Of a stretch of DNA of 64,000 bases, positions 22,680 through 35,160 are shown in pieces. The notes beneath the pieces were generated by a model. The model did no database searches and was not told where the DNA came from. It saw nothing but the letters and a program-made list of their open reading frames with translations. The first letter of the stretch is position 1, and each line of letters starts with the position of its first letter. Source of the DNA: Gnetum montanum (taxonomy: Eukaryota > Streptophyta > Gnetopsida > Gnetales > Gnetaceae); the NCBI GenBank assembly GCA_015680685.1, contig MNCI01025409.1, positions 165,481 through 229,480 of the forward strand, read 5' to 3'. The translations under genes and the position numbers were made by a program.

Positions 22680-23850
22680 GGTTTGTTAATATGTCCTTGA
22701 TGCTAATCAACTGCACGTTCTCTAGGATGCTCATGAAGGTCCTTATGGAGGCCACTATGCTGGGAGATGCACAACCATTAAAATCCTAATGGTAGGGTAC
22801 TATTGGCCAAAAATCTTCAAGGATGCTCACCAATATGTCCACTCTTGTGTATTATACCAACAAGATGGTGGAATGACTACTTGAATAGAAGAACCTCAAC
22901 AATGGATTTAGCCACTGGAACCCTTCGATATCTAGGACATTGATTTTATGGGTCCCATCACATCCATGTTAAATAAAAAGGCATACATCATAGTCGTTGT
23001 TGACTATTGTATGAAATGTGTAGAAGCATTAGACTTCACTAACTATACATCTTCTACTACTGCTTGGGCTGTACAAAAAAATGTTGTAAACAGGTTTGGT
23101 GTGCCATGTGCATTAATTTTTGATAATGAAAATTTCTTTACAAGCATTACTTTTCAGAAGCTTATGCAACACTTTTGGGTTGAACATAAACTCACAACAG
23201 CCTACCACTCCAAGCCAATGGTCAAGTTGAGGTTACAAATAGGGAAATCACAAAGATCCTAACAAGCACTGTCAGCAAATATAGGAAAGAGTAGAACAAA
23301 AAACTCAACAATGCTCTTTGAGCCTACCACTTAACATGGAAAATTTCAGTAGGCAACTCTCCCTATGAGCTGGTGTATGAAAAATTACCAACACTTCCTA
23401 TTCAATTTGAGCTATGTACACTTTCAACAGCTTGTGACCTTGACCTTGATTTACCCCTAGCATAAAAAGAAAGACTATTGAATCTCAACTTGCTAGATGA
23501 AAACTAACTTGAGACCTTGTCATATAATGAGTTGCACAAGGCATTCAACAAAAAGTGCCATGACTTTAGAAATAGTACAGTCAAACTTCAACTAGTAGAT
23601 AAGGTTCTCTATTGGAACTTGACACACATATCTCAACGAACTAAGTTCCACACATTGTGGGAAGGACCTTACATCATTTACGAAACTTTTCCTTCTAGGG
23701 CCATAATGATCTACAAACTTGAAAATCCAAACAAGAAACAACTAGTCAACATACAACAAGTTAAACCTTTCCATGAGCATACGCTAGCTAATACAACCAA
23801 CACCTTATCGGATGGACAAACACACTCAATATTTCATATCTCCTCCTTTT
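22680..23850 (+). pseudogene. pol: Degenerate integrase of element A
   Basis: The zinc-binding N-terminus is partly visible: HEGPYGGHYAGRCTTIKIL at 22735-22790, then HSCVLYQQD near 22840. The core has DIDFMGPITSM (22935), YIIVVVDYC, NRFGVPCALIFDNENFFTS (second Asp kept, near 23120) and KLTTAYHSK (23195). The segment that should carry the catalytic Glu (GQVEVTNR in the family) is frameshifted and reads MVKLRLQIG. The C-terminal region follows (IQFELCTLSTACDLDLDL near 23400, FHTLWEGPYIIYETF near 23650) and stops at about 23850. No chromodomain is seen. Confidence 0.88.
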
Positions 23851-24508
23851 AACTTAGTTGTGGAGGAGATGGCCATCCATGCTAACCATATAAGTGGCTT
23901 CTCAGTTTTTCATTTTTTGTTTTACAAATTTGTATTTTACACTTTATTATTTTTCAAAGTTTTCTGTTTTACACATTTTTTATCTTACACCTTCTTGTTT
24001 TCACGTCATTAATTTTTCAAAATTTTTTTCTTACAACATCATTAATACATTTTATTTTTTCTTAAATATATTACAACTTATTATATATTTTCCTTTATTT
24101 GGTGTGATTTTATTATTATTTTTTAATAATGCCTTATCTTATTACCAACTAGGTACAATGTGATTTAATTGATGTGGGTATGAGCTATCCAGTTAGTTGA
24201 TTGTTGGTGTCTGGATTCTAGCTTTGAATTTTGCTATAGATAACTAGGACATGGCTTCTTTTTCATGTAATAGGTAGTGAGTCCATAACATCCACCCATC
24301 CACAAACTCTATGGTTTTCCTTGTTCTAGAAATGTGTAGTCCCTTTGTCTTTAATAAAAATTTAACGAACTTATGGCCTTGGTAGTTTTCAGAATTAGAA
24401 AAGATTTAAATGTTAAAAAAAGGTATGACCTCAAAGGGGATTCATTATTCTTTGTGATTTTTTGCTTATTTTGGTGCATATGTGTTTTCATGGATTTCTT
24501 ATCATTCC
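23851..24508 (+). other. 3' noncoding region of element A (first part)
   Basis: T-rich text with TTTTACA repeats matches 54600-55200 in B. It breaks off at the single N at 24509, where B continues for about 0.8 kb that is missing here. Confidence 0.7.
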
Positions 24509-24509
24509 N

Positions 24510-25320
24510 CCATACACACTCAAACTCCTATCACAGGAACTCAGAAATATTCTAACTCTGGAATGGCTAAACTGAAAGAACTTCATTACTCTATGCAAAA
24601 AATAATTGAAAATCATGTGCCCAAGCACTATATTTATAGGCTGACAAATACCCCACAATATCGGATATTCAACATTGCATCTTGGGGCCTGATATTGGGT
24701 ATCTAATATTGAGGCTTTGATATTGGATAGCCGATATCAAAACAAATCAAAACACAATTCATCGTACTCCCACAACTAAATGAAAATTCATCCTCAAGTG
24801 AACAAGAGGAGTAACAAGTTTCTTATAAAATATTGGATAGGTATGGGATTATTCAATGACATACAGATTGACTCAGGTGAAACAAACAAAGTCTAAGTGC
24901 CTAAGTGTATGAATTCACAATTTTTACAAAATTGGGTGTTTATGAAAAAAGAAGTGATAACCCTGGATAAAACTAACATCCAACTCCTCTTGGCAATTGA
25001 AGAGCGATGGAGAAAATCCATCGATCATGAGCAATCCTCATCGTATGGTTTTGCTGCTTCTTCCTTAGTGAAGACAATCCCACTCCTAGTCCACACTTTC
25101 CACTAAAAGCACAACAAAACCATGGATTAGCATGTAATGTGTAACATATAACTTTTAAGTACCTTGTCTTGTCAATGGTTACACTTTGCTAGGTTGTTAT
25201 TAGGATGGACTAATTTCATTAATAGTATTAGTGAGAAGGTTGAAAAATAGGTGAAATGGATAAGCAGTCCATTAAATTCAAAAAAGTTCAACACGGTGAA
25301 GTACTTGAAGAGGACTAAAA
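24510..25320. other. Inverted, partly redundant contig between single Ns
   Basis: The block is bounded by single Ns at 24509 and 25321. Bases 24510-25055 are a near-identical reverse complement of 25322-25860 (about a dozen differences in 545 by eye), including polypurine tract and LTR start. The remaining part, 25056-25320, matches 55970-56215 of element B only when reverse-complemented. Flipping the block therefore restores collinearity with B, and its LTR end overlaps the right-hand contig. The palindrome is best read as a scaffolding error. Confidence 0.88.
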
Positions 25321-25321
25321 N

Positions 25322-25606
25322 TCATATGATGAGGATTGCTCATGATCGATGGATTTTCTCCCTCGCTCTTCAATTCCCAAGAGGAGTTGGATGTTAGTTT
25401 TATCTAGGGTTTTCACTTCTTTTGTCATAAACATCCAATTTTGTAAAAGATTGTGAATTCGTACACTTAGGCACTTAGAATTTGTTTGTTTCACCTGATT
25501 CAATCTGTATGTCATTGAATAATCCCATACCTATCCAATATTTTATAAGAAACTTGTTACTCCTCTTGTTCACTTGAGGATGAATTTTCATTTAGTTGTG
25601 GGAGTA
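25322..25606 (+). other. End of 3' noncoding region and polypurine tract (element A)
   Basis: This segment matches 56230-56518 in B and, reverse-complemented, 37672-37745 in C. The polypurine tract is the short TTGTGGGAGTA just before 25607 (GTGGGGGTA in B and C). Confidence 0.7.
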
Positions 25607-26451
25607 CGATGAATTGTGTTTTGATTTGTTTTGATATCGGCTATCCAATATCAAAGCCTCAATATTAGATACCCAATATCAGGCCCCAAGATGCAATGTT
25701 GAATATCCGATATTGTGGGGTATTTGTCAGCCTATAAATATAGTGCTTGGGCACATGATTTTCAATTATTTTTTACATAGAGTAATGAAGTTCTTTCAGT
25801 TTAGCCATTCCAGAGTTAGAATATTTCTGAGTTCCTGTGGTAGGAGTTTGAGTGTGTATGGACCTTTATTTGAGCACTGATGTACTTGAGCACAACAGTG
25901 TAATGGGAATAAAGATGAGCCCTTTTGATAATCCTTGCAGCACTGAGAATAGATTAATGTTTCTTTAATGTAATTAATATTCATGCGCTTACTTTAATGC
26001 ACTTTAATTAGCAATTAATTTCTGGTTATTAATGAACACAAGAATGATGACTTCAAGCATGTGTAGCACTTGGTAACCCAGAGACGCTTAGTGTTTGATA
26101 ACCCAGCAGTGTTATATGTGTTTAGGATGTATCTAGAGAGTGGGAATGGGTACTTGTGTTAGGCTAGATAAGTAGTAGATTAATTAGATATTAAATTCCT
26201 CTACCTTTCATTCTTATTCTAGGTGATTAAACTTATAAAATATAAAATGATAAAAATCATATACCTCAGTTGCAATTAACCATACACTTGTACTTCAAAC
26301 ATGGAACTAAGAAGAAAACGATCATCCTGATTAGATTCCACATATTAGAACCAATGTACTTAAGAACTTAAGGTCTATGGAATTCAACCAGATCACACGT
26401 GAACACTTGTGATTCATATGGTTGGGCATAGGAGCAGCTTGCCAGTCATCA
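25607..26451 (+). repeat. 3' LTR of element A
   Basis: It starts CGATGAATTG (first T of TGATGA changed to C) and ends AGTCATCA. U3 holds GATATC, CCAATATC, AATATTAGATACC and GATATTG units and a TATAAATA box near 25734. It has one extra ~30-bp GATATC segment relative to the 5' LTR. Confidence 0.92.
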
Positions 26452-27294
26452 ATGAGCAGCAAGAGTTCCCTAAGGCTAACCATAAGAATCACACGAATGT
26501 ACATGTGATCTAGTTGAATTCAATGGACCTCTTTAGGAATCTAAGGATTAGATAAAAAATTCATATTTAATTCTTTTGATTGCCTTTCCAATTGCCACTT
26601 ATGTTAATTAGATGGGTATGATTAAGTGTGATTGAGGCATAAGATGTTTATATTTTTGTTATTATTTTATATCATTAACAGCATCAAAGAGGATAAAGTG
26701 AAAAAATATTTAATTTCTAATTAACCATGGAATTAAAGATAATCTAAGCTATTCTAAATGTAGGGCATCCATTCCCAATTTCCATACACATCATGAACCT
26801 ATACTAAGATTGTTGGGTTACCAAGTGTTTATTGTTGGATGTACAAGTGTTAATATAGTATGCTTGAAATGATTGTAATCATGTTGCTATTGAATAAAAT
26901 ATTTATTTTTTCAATGCTAGAAAATAAAGTGCATGAAAAGTAAAATGCTGAAAAGCAAATTAAATTGTAATCCAAGTGATACAATGGAAGGAATAAATAT
27001 TTATTTTATTGCCATCATGTAGAAGTATCCATGTGTATCGTGAATTTGAATAAAATTACATACAATAAATTCAATTTACATTATAGGAACTTAGAGGAAA
27101 ATGTAACTAATTCCTATGGAGAGAAACAACAAGAGCTTCGCTACACTATTGAAACTATTGATGTCCAATATGAATGATGAGTACATATTTATAGATTTCG
27201 GGCAACAAGATGTCAACGCATCCTAAGATGCATTGACAAGGCTACATTAATGGGGATGGATCAAAGCAACTACCCAGCATATGATGTTTCATCA
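26452..27294 (-). repeat. 5' LTR of element Z, separated from Z by element A
   Basis: Starting with the ATGAG duplication, this text is a minus-strand LTR of the family. The U5-side CATGTGATCTAGTTGAATTCAA near 26495 matches the ends of the other LTRs. The TTTATAG TATA complement lies near 27190, and the outer end GTTTCATCA is at 27286-27294. The U3 motif here is GATGCATTGAC-like rather than GATATC, so Z may belong to a subfamily. Joined to 16709-16710 it completes the Z LTR terminus. Confidence 0.8.
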
Positions 27295-27299
27295 TAAAT

Positions 27300-28160
27300 T
27301 TTAGCTATTAGTTTTGAACTTGGGTATCAAGCTTAGCTAATTTTCTCTTTATCCCTGTAGATTATACTTTTGCAAGTAGCTTTCTCAATTCCACAAGCTC
27401 CTTAGCATCATGAGTGATTTGAGCTTTAAGGATTAACCCAATACTCTTAGTGTCATAAAATATGAGAATATTTTCTAGTTCAATGTTTTAACTAGGTTTA
27501 CCAAGCTACACTTAGAGTTCTAATAAATTTTTAATTTTATCTTATCATCCCTAAATAATACCTTTGAGTAAGTGTTTCTATCATGATGAGATTTTTCTAA
27601 GTGAATAAAAATTTTAATTGTATAATAGTTACATCCTCAAGGATCTCAAAGACATCAAATAGTATTTACCTAGTGCTTCTTACTCATTCTAGAACTTTTT
27701 CATGTTGCAAAAGATTCATCTACTGTGGTGCATCTCTAGCTATGGGTTCTTCTAATGTCAAGTTGACGTTGGTAGGTGTGGTAATATCTTGTTCAAATCC
27801 TAGTTTTATGCTTGATAAATTCACCACCATTTCTGTAAATTTTTCTTATTTTTCATGTGAAAGAACAACTATTATGATTTCACTCCTTTCTTCGAACATT
27901 ACCTTGAATAAGGAAACAATGCTTGAAATCTATGTTTATTCTACTAAAACTCTCATTGATATTTGGATTCATGTGAGCTTGGTTATTACTCTTGCTATAT
28001 TTGAAAGCATCCTAGAAAGTTCTTGTTGCCAAATAAAGTCCTCTATGAATCTTTTATTATGACTAAGTCTAGATATTTCTGACCTATAGATGGTTGATGC
28101 TCTTGCTAGTATGGTACTTGGCCTTAATTTTGCTACTTGTGTTGGAATTTGTATCATTAT
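27300..28160 (-). pseudogene. Unidentified degenerate coding-like region
   Basis: On the minus strand the longest clean part is 28157-27969 (RSEISRLSHNKRFIEDFIWQ, then QELSRMLSNIARVITKLT). Reading continues with two apparent frameshifts through NPNINESFSRINIDFKHCF, then EMVVNLSSIKLGFEQDITTP and LEEPIARDAPQ, to LVELRKLLAKV and LAKLDTQVQN next to the Z LTR. Stop density in this path is low and the composition is protein-like, with a hydrophilic, possibly coiled-coil end. I do not recognise the family. The overlapping 153-codon plus-strand frame (27601-28062) has no motif and is probably antisense noise. The DTQVQ end recurs at 30594. Confidence 0.35.
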
Positions 28161-28479
28161 TGTAAATCAAGTAGAAGTTGATTGTTGTTGGGTTTCAACC
28201 CTAAAATGTTAGTACTACTCTTCTTTGACTACTACTTCTTAAGTAGACATCACTTTCTACTTCATTAATTCTACATATGTAGAAAAAATGTGAGATTGAA
28301 ATGCCTCATATAGAAAACGTTTAGAAATTTACCAAAATGTAAGATGAAAATTGCTTATTTAAAAGAGGATTTAGAGATTCATTTAAAATGGTAGTTAAGC
28401 CCAAAAAATTTGATATTCATTTAAAATATCTTATTAATAAAGAAAAATATTCACACAAGAAAAATTTTGTTTGATTTGT

Positions 28480-29550
28480 AGATTTTTCTAAGGCCTATAA
28501 TTTCACCATTCAAAATAAGTTATGGAGACTTAAAAAATTTAGAAGTTTTCAACACATTATTATCCACTATTCAAAAACTTTATAAAGAGGTATGCATTCA
28601 ATTTACAAAATGGGCAAGAAAGAATTCTATTTAATAGTTTTGTTGGTGTTAGACAAAGATATCCTTTTTATTGTACTTTAGTTAGGTTTTCTATTGATGA
28701 CCTTGAAGAGTGGGTGCATAAAATACCAACTCAATTTGCAATTATTTGGCTTGATAAATGGAATATTCAAAAGTATATTCTCTATTCTAATTCTAACCAA
28801 GTTCACAATTTTGTAAAATAAGTGGTATTTTTAGAACTTTGGAAAAATGTAGAAGGTAAAAAAAAATATTTATAATTGAATAGTATTATAGGAGGCCTTA
28901 AAACTCCATCAATATTGGTCCTAAGTCCATATACAAAAGGAGGAGGATTAGTGTCATGTTGGTAGCTAGCTATAAAACCTTGTCAAATCTCATGGATGAG
29001 TTTCCTTTTTAGATTTTTTAGATACTAGGGTATTCCCTAAATATGATGTATAACAGTCAAATGAAAATTACAAATAAACAAAGATCTAATTCTTCATAGA
29101 GGTGAATGATGGAAAAGAACTCATGTAACTGATTCCATTTTGTTGGGACAAGGCTAGGATGATGATGATGATAATTAGAGGAAGACTTAATTCAAAGGAA
29201 AATTATTTATCTATTCTTATTCCTCATCATTTATTATGTATAATTAGTAGAGCATGAATAGGCTCTCATCATCTCAAAGTTGAAATAAGTAGATGCCTGA
29301 TAATTCTTCATGAAGAACAAATGTGTAGATATGCAAAACAAATAGCATTGAATATTAATACCACATTTTTCTACAATATCCTACATTGGAGTACATTAGA
29401 CATACATGGAATATTACAGTTAATTTAGTTAATTTATTCCAAATGTTACTATGAGCACTTATAATTTTCTTAATGATTTTTTAAAAGCTCATAGCATGTA
29501 TATTTCAACTATCCAATACATCTAGAGGGTCTATGGATATAATAAAATTT
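28480..29550 (+). pseudogene. Non-LTR retrotransposon reverse transcriptase remnant
   Basis: FSKAYNFTIQNKLWRLKKF (near 28485) is the decayed DF.KAFD..-LW block. GVRQRYPFYCTL (near 28652) followed by RFSIDDLEEWVHKI corresponds to the GVKQGCPLSPTLFG-IDDLEEW palm block of non-LTR RTs. The C-terminal domain appears at about 29200-29330: ENYLSILIPHHLL, IGSHHLKVEISR, EEQMCRYA. These align with the plus-strand block at 46850-47060. The thumb region between is largely absent and stops are frequent. No LTRs flank it. Confidence 0.7.
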
Positions 29551-32500
29551 GGGTCTTAATTTTTTTATAATATCTTTTGTAAAACAGATTTAGGGATTCA
29601 CTAAAAATTGAGATAAAAATCACTTTCCTAGAAAAATATTTATATATTCATTAACCTGAGATTAAAATATTTTCAAGTAAAAAAAATGTAGTGTTTAGGA
29701 AAACTAAACATGCAACTTAAACTCTATATAACATAGCCTTATGATCAAACTTTTATTTTAGCATATGGAAATCAATCCATTCATTAGATGGTAATTTAAA
29801 TAACTATAGGAGGGGATGAAGAATGTTGACCAAATCTATCAAATAGATCCAAAAAAAAAAATACAATCCCTCATAATCAACTTGCTAATTAACACATCAT
29901 TTGATTCCTTGCAAAGTATTTTGTTCTCTTAGAAAATAATATTTTAATATTAGAAGATAGAAAATCAACATTAAAATGTTTGCTTTAAAGGATGAATAGT
30001 TAGGGCAACACATATACATTATAGAAAATAATCCACTATATACAATTGAAATGGAAAGGAGCATTAAGATGAACCTTTCTAGTGAATGATGCTTTGAGAG
30101 GACAATATGACATTGACATCAACACTGTGAATGCTTGGTATCTTCTTGGTTTTGCCTCTTTTGCTATAAGCACTACTACCCTAGCCTTCTATTTTTCTTT
30201 ATTTCCTATGCTTTCTTGTCCTACTATGGTCTCATTTTCTTTTGATTTTCTTCTTTATTTTCCTTATGCTTTTTATATCTATATGTTTCTAGTTAATTCA
30301 TGCCAATCGTAGTTGCATCCATATTACTATCCATATCTTTGTGATCTATGCTTATGCCCATATCAACATTAGCAATAAGGCTATCACTTGGGGCTATGTT
30401 GATGGCTATGTTTGCATCCACCTTGGTAGTTTCACTTGAATCTTCTACTTTTGTTAAAAGTAATATTGTGAAGCTTCTTATGTAGGATGAGCTTTGTTCA
30501 TTTTTTTAAACTTGAGTCACATGGTCTCCAAAATTAATTACAACCATTATTAACAAACTCAAAAAGATGTATGCAGCTTGAACTTGGGTATCAAAATTGT
30601 AAACTCAACATAAACTTTGCAAGGGCTTGGAAATTTTTAAAGAGTCTAGCTTTCTCATATCTAAAAATGTAATTTAATTGAGAGCTATGAAACAACATGA
30701 TCTCTAGATAAAATGCATTATTAAAAAATAAAAATTGAAGGGTTAGAAGGCTCTACATTATTAGAAGGCATTATTTCATGTTGTATACATTGTATATGAT
30801 GGAAATAGAATAGTATGAATAAGCTGCTATTGTCATAATCTCACATAAAATAAATTTTAAGTTAAGTTACATAGCTTAGGAAATATTTTATAGGCAGAGG
30901 AATAATAGTAATATGCAAAAGCACAACTACAAAAACTAAAGGATCTGTGTGTTGAAACCAAAAAACATGACTATAAGTACAACCTAAGACATATAGCCAA
31001 TATAATAGTTTAGAAAAATTATAAAAAAAATGATGCCTAAAGTATGGATTGAACTAATAATAAAATACCAAAATTAAAGAAACATTGAATGTTATTAATA
31101 AAGGAAAAGAGGAAATCAAACAAACTAATACAACTAAATAAAGTAATCAATTTAGATTATGTCTGAAGAGTTATTCATTTTCAAGTAATTGACCATGTAC
31201 ATTTACCTTTAGTCTTCTACATTGGGCAAATTCACAAGAAAAGGAAATGTAATTGATCTATGGTACTATTAATTGTAAAATTCTATTATTCAAATTCTAG
31301 TGGGAATTAAATTGTTGTCATTTTCATAGGTGATAATAAATAAGATATTCCACAAATAAAGATTGAATACTACATATAATTTTTTGCCAAGGGAGAAAAC
31401 TTTCTAATATTAATTTCTAATACTAATCTTAAAAAATCTAATTCTTCATAGTAAAGTCGATGCATAAATTTAAGATTCCAAATGATGCCTTTTGAAAACT
31501 CATTTTGGGAGACTTTCACCTAGTTTATATCCCATATGGGTATAGGTACAAGAACCTAGGAAAATTCCTAGCTAGTAGAATAAATGTAGTACCCAAAATT
31601 AGTATTATCAAATTATTTAGGTTCTGAATGTGGTTAATTATAAACACAATTTGGAACATGAAACATAAACACCAAAGTAAATGAATTTTTTTTTGCTTAA
31701 TATAAATTGTAAAAGTAAATTAAAATTTGGAATTGAAATAAAATTTATATGCTCAAATAGAGTAGAGAAAAGTAGAGAGATAGATTTAACTAAAAGTAGG
31801 GAAATCAATGTAAATTTAAGTGCTTTACTATAGTAATAAATAGAATCAAATTTGGATGAAAATATTCTAAAAAAAAATAGGGTTGAGAACTAATAACGTA
31901 GTAAAACTAAGACTGAAATGAAAATAATAGAGGTCTTGGAATACAATAGAATAAATATCAAGAATGATAATGGGCAAAGCCTACTAAGAATGTGGAGGAA
32001 ATTATAGTAATTAAAAACAAAAACGAGAAAAAGGCACTAAGTAGTATAATGTAGGAAAATAAAATTAAAAATTTTAAAAAATTAAATAAATATCAATTTT
32101 TTTTTTCAAATTATTTGCATTCAAGGTTAGAGTAACGAAGGATTCTTTATTTATTTATTTTTAAAAAAATTCAATTCAAATCCTTAATGACAAAAAAGGA
32201 AAAAAAAAACAAAAACAAAAACACACATACAACTCATCTTCATGGACCTCTTACCCACACAACCTACAGGTGCACTCTTCTCAATGTAGTTGAATACTTG
32301 ATTAGAATAATAGTAAAATAAAATTATTTATTGCCTTCTACTTTAGACCACAATTGTGTCAAAACCTTCTACTTAACTAATGGATGAATATGCTTAGAAT
32401 TTTGTTACACTTCTTCCTAAGAAACATTTCATTTTCTTAACCATTACATGTCCTAAAAATACCAACTATGGTCTTGTGAATCCTCATGAATTGCTTTAAA

Positions 32501-34600
32501 GAATTTTCCGTACCTTGAGATATGCAAGCTATGAGTGTGTACAATGAATTGGTATGAGGCTTCTCCTTATAAAAATAATAAATCACATTCACATAATAAC
32601 ATTGAGAAAGTTATTTACATCTTCACCTTTAACTCATGTAGAAGAAAAGGTTTTTACACTCTTTTAATATCTTTTCAAAGTTTAGCACTAAGCATAGGTA
32701 CTAAATAGCACATCCATACAATACAATAGAATACATGATAGTAAAAAAAATTAAAAAATTTTCTGATCTCCTAAGACCATAGTTCTAAATCATTGCACTT
32801 ATTTTTGAAAGTATACATAGCCTTAAAATCTCATGCTATTCTTTCTTTGATGCACTTCCCCTACATGTAGTTGTTCATATAAATGGGACTCAAATATTTC
32901 AAAGAATTTTCTATTTACACATTAGTATTGCAATCCCTCATCATAGGACCTCATGATATTATGTTATGTTTACTTATATGCAATTAGAGTTTGTAGGAAG
33001 TTGTTGGGGCATATAGTTAGTGATGATATTACAAATATTTATAATATACATCTATAATTTGGCCAAGAGAATCTTTTTTATTTTCGTCAAGAAAGATGTA
33101 TGCTCCTACCAAATCCTCTATATTAATATATAGAAAATTATATAAATAGAGAAATAAAAAAGGTGACAAATATACCTAAGTATATAGTTTGTTTTTTTGT
33201 TGGACAGGATACATGTAATAAAATTGCTAAGAATGCTAGTATGTAAAGCTCAAGCACACATCAAAACTATGTGAAAGGGTGGTAAAATTGGTTTTGTTAT
33301 GGATGAAATATTATTTAGCATTACTATTAGGCTCTCTTAGAGCATTATAGACAAAATATTATATAGTGTTATCAATCTATGATTGATAATTGGCCTATCG
33401 TCCAAAATGATATATTTTCTAAAATCTCATGATATTATGTTTATGATATTTGCAAAATGTATTATATGATATTTATGGCTAGCAAGATGTAAGGATTGTG
33501 AGAAAGAATGAGCATTTGACAAGTTTGACATTGATCTACATGATATTATACATTCATGGTTATGAGACAATGTTGTTTAGTAAATCATGTTATAATGTTA
33601 TGATGATTATCACATTATGCAAGTTTAAGGCATGACGTTAGTTGGCACATGTCATAGTGCTTGTATGATTTATAAGATATGTTGTATGTGTTATGTTATT
33701 TGTAGGATTAATTAATATTTTGATTGGATGTTCCATGAGTGGGTTATAGTGTATTCATCCTTGGACATTATTTGGGACAAGGAAATTTAGTAGGAATCTT
33801 ATGAAAATGTAAAATCAAGATAAAAGTAAATCTATTTTATTTATATAATTAAAACAAAATTTTTTATCCCCCTCCTCTTGATCACATTTTTATGCATTCT
33901 AGCTTCTTTTGGTTTCTCCCATTTCTCCTTCAATTCTCATTTGATTTTCATGATTTCTAGAACATTGGGGAGTTGTGGCTAGGTTGGCTATAGTTCTAGA
34001 ATCTTAGTACAGGTTCTCATGGAATCATGACCACGTTAGAATTATTTTAGTACCTTAGTTTTCATTTTCCCAAGTTTTGACAATTCTTCAAGTTTCGATG
34101 GGTGTTTTTACTTAACTTCGAGTTTACAATCTTAAATTCATGTACATGTTCATGGTACTTTGATGATGGCCAAATATGATTTAGGATGTATGAATGATTT
34201 GTTATGTAAACTAGCTACCTTATTATTGTATTGAACATGCAATGGGTTGTTAATAGTGTATTTATACTATGTATATCATGAGATTTGTGCATGGCTGTCT
34301 AGGATCTAGAGAGATTCACTATTGTGTATTGGGAAATTCTACAAATATGCTTTATATGTTAACATTATGTTGATTGAGTTTGGTGTATCTCAAAAAATAT
34401 TTTATCACTGTGCATTGCACCTAATTATTTTTGTTTAGGACACAAGTCATTAGCAATTCATAGTCCAACCATGGCTAGGTCATGCTTGTTAGGGTAATAG
34501 GACATGGGTTATGCCCTAGGTGCATCTAGGAAATGGTGCTTGATTTTATAATTTTTAAGTTATGTTTAGACTATGGTACAACCTATGGATGTTTTCCTAT
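29551..34600. other. AT-rich region without a recognisable gene
   Basis: Apart from the coding-like stretch at 30060-30620 I see no domain, LTR pair or tRNA-like boxes. Low-complexity features are poly-A and poly-T runs near 32090-32215 and a TTTATTTATTTA run near 32147. This may be very old decayed repeats. Confidence 0.4.
30060..30620 (-). pseudogene. Second unidentified coding-like region, related to 27.3-28.2 kb
   Basis: On the minus strand FDTQVQAAYIFLSLL (from 30595) is followed by NEQSSSYIRSFTILLLTKVE, then DANIAINIAPSDSLIANVDM, SIDHKDMDSNMD and ATTIGMN, with few stops. It shares a 17-base identical string (30578-30594, TTGAACTTGGGTATCAA) and the DTQVQ end with the unit at 27300-28160 (27314-27330). 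The two may be different parts of the same unknown element gene. The plus-strand frame at 30082-30312 is hydrophobic and motif-free and is not preferred. Confidence 0.3.
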
Positions 34601-34899
34601 GTGTTAAAATGTTAAGCAAAATTAAGTCAAAGGTTGTTTAAATAGTTGTATGATTATTGTGTTTGTAGGATTATGTACATAGGAAACTATGATGAATTGA
34701 AGAGGTCAAGGAACGAACTGTTAGAGCTCAAAGGAGGAGGTCACCCACATGATCTTCAAATGAATATTCAAAGAATGTGGATAGGGACTAGATATTGTAC
34801 AAGCAAATTTATCATCATCAAAGCATGCAAAAGATCAAGGCTATGGACAAGGAACAATGCATTCAAAAGGCAAAGAAAGTGGAAGAAATACGTCTTTGG

Positions 34900-35160
34900 A
34901 AAACATTAGACATCTTGGTAGAATTGGAGAACTCAGAAAAAGATGTCTTCAGAAATAGCAAGATGTCTCTCTTAGATAAAGACATTTTTTACAAGGCAAA
35001 GACATCTTTATAGAATGAAGGTTAGTAGCGGAAAGGTGTATTTCACAAGACAAAAAATGGAGACTTTAGAAAGACATTTTTTAGGAAACAAAGACATCTT
35101 CCTAGAATTAAAGGCACATTCAGGGAGATGTCTTAGGCACGAGAGAGACATCTTTCATGA
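34900..35160. repeat. Cluster of AGACATCT/AGATGTCT motifs
   Basis: AGACATCT or its reverse complement AGATGTCT, or a one-base variant, occurs about nine times in 260 bp (near 34908, 34940, 34964, 34980, 35000, 35065, 35090, 35130 and 35148). A TTGTATTCATTGTATAATC region with poly(A)-signal-like words follows. This resembles the U3 of an unrecognised LTR, but no partner LTR was found. Confidence 0.5.

Larger units (their letters stand above)
16716..26451 (+). mobile_element. Element A: Athila-like Ty3/gypsy LTR retrotransposon
   Basis: LTRs at 16716-17531 and 25607-26451 bracket a tRNA-Asp primer site, Gag, protease, reverse transcriptase, RNase H, integrase and a long 3' noncoding region, all on the plus strand. 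A 5-bp ATGAG duplication flanks it. Apparent length is 9.7 kb, but 24510-25320 is an inverted, partly redundant contig and about 0.8 kb seems to be missing next to it by comparison with B. Its LTRs differ at roughly one site in eight where I compared them by eye, so it is old. All reading frames are broken. Confidence 0.93.

Noticed and set aside
24510-25860. Genuine long hairpin or hairpin-siRNA locus
   Set aside because: The arms are bounded by single Ns, and the block is collinear with element B only when flipped, so an assembly error is more likely.
27601-28062. 153-codon plus-strand open frame as a host gene
   Set aside because: No motif, odd composition, and the opposite strand reads as more protein-like over the same stretch.
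30082-30312. Hydrophobic 76-codon plus-strand frame as a small membrane protein
   Set aside because: Phe/Ser/Leu richness comes from T-rich DNA; the minus strand has the better coding-like path and no start context or homology supports it.
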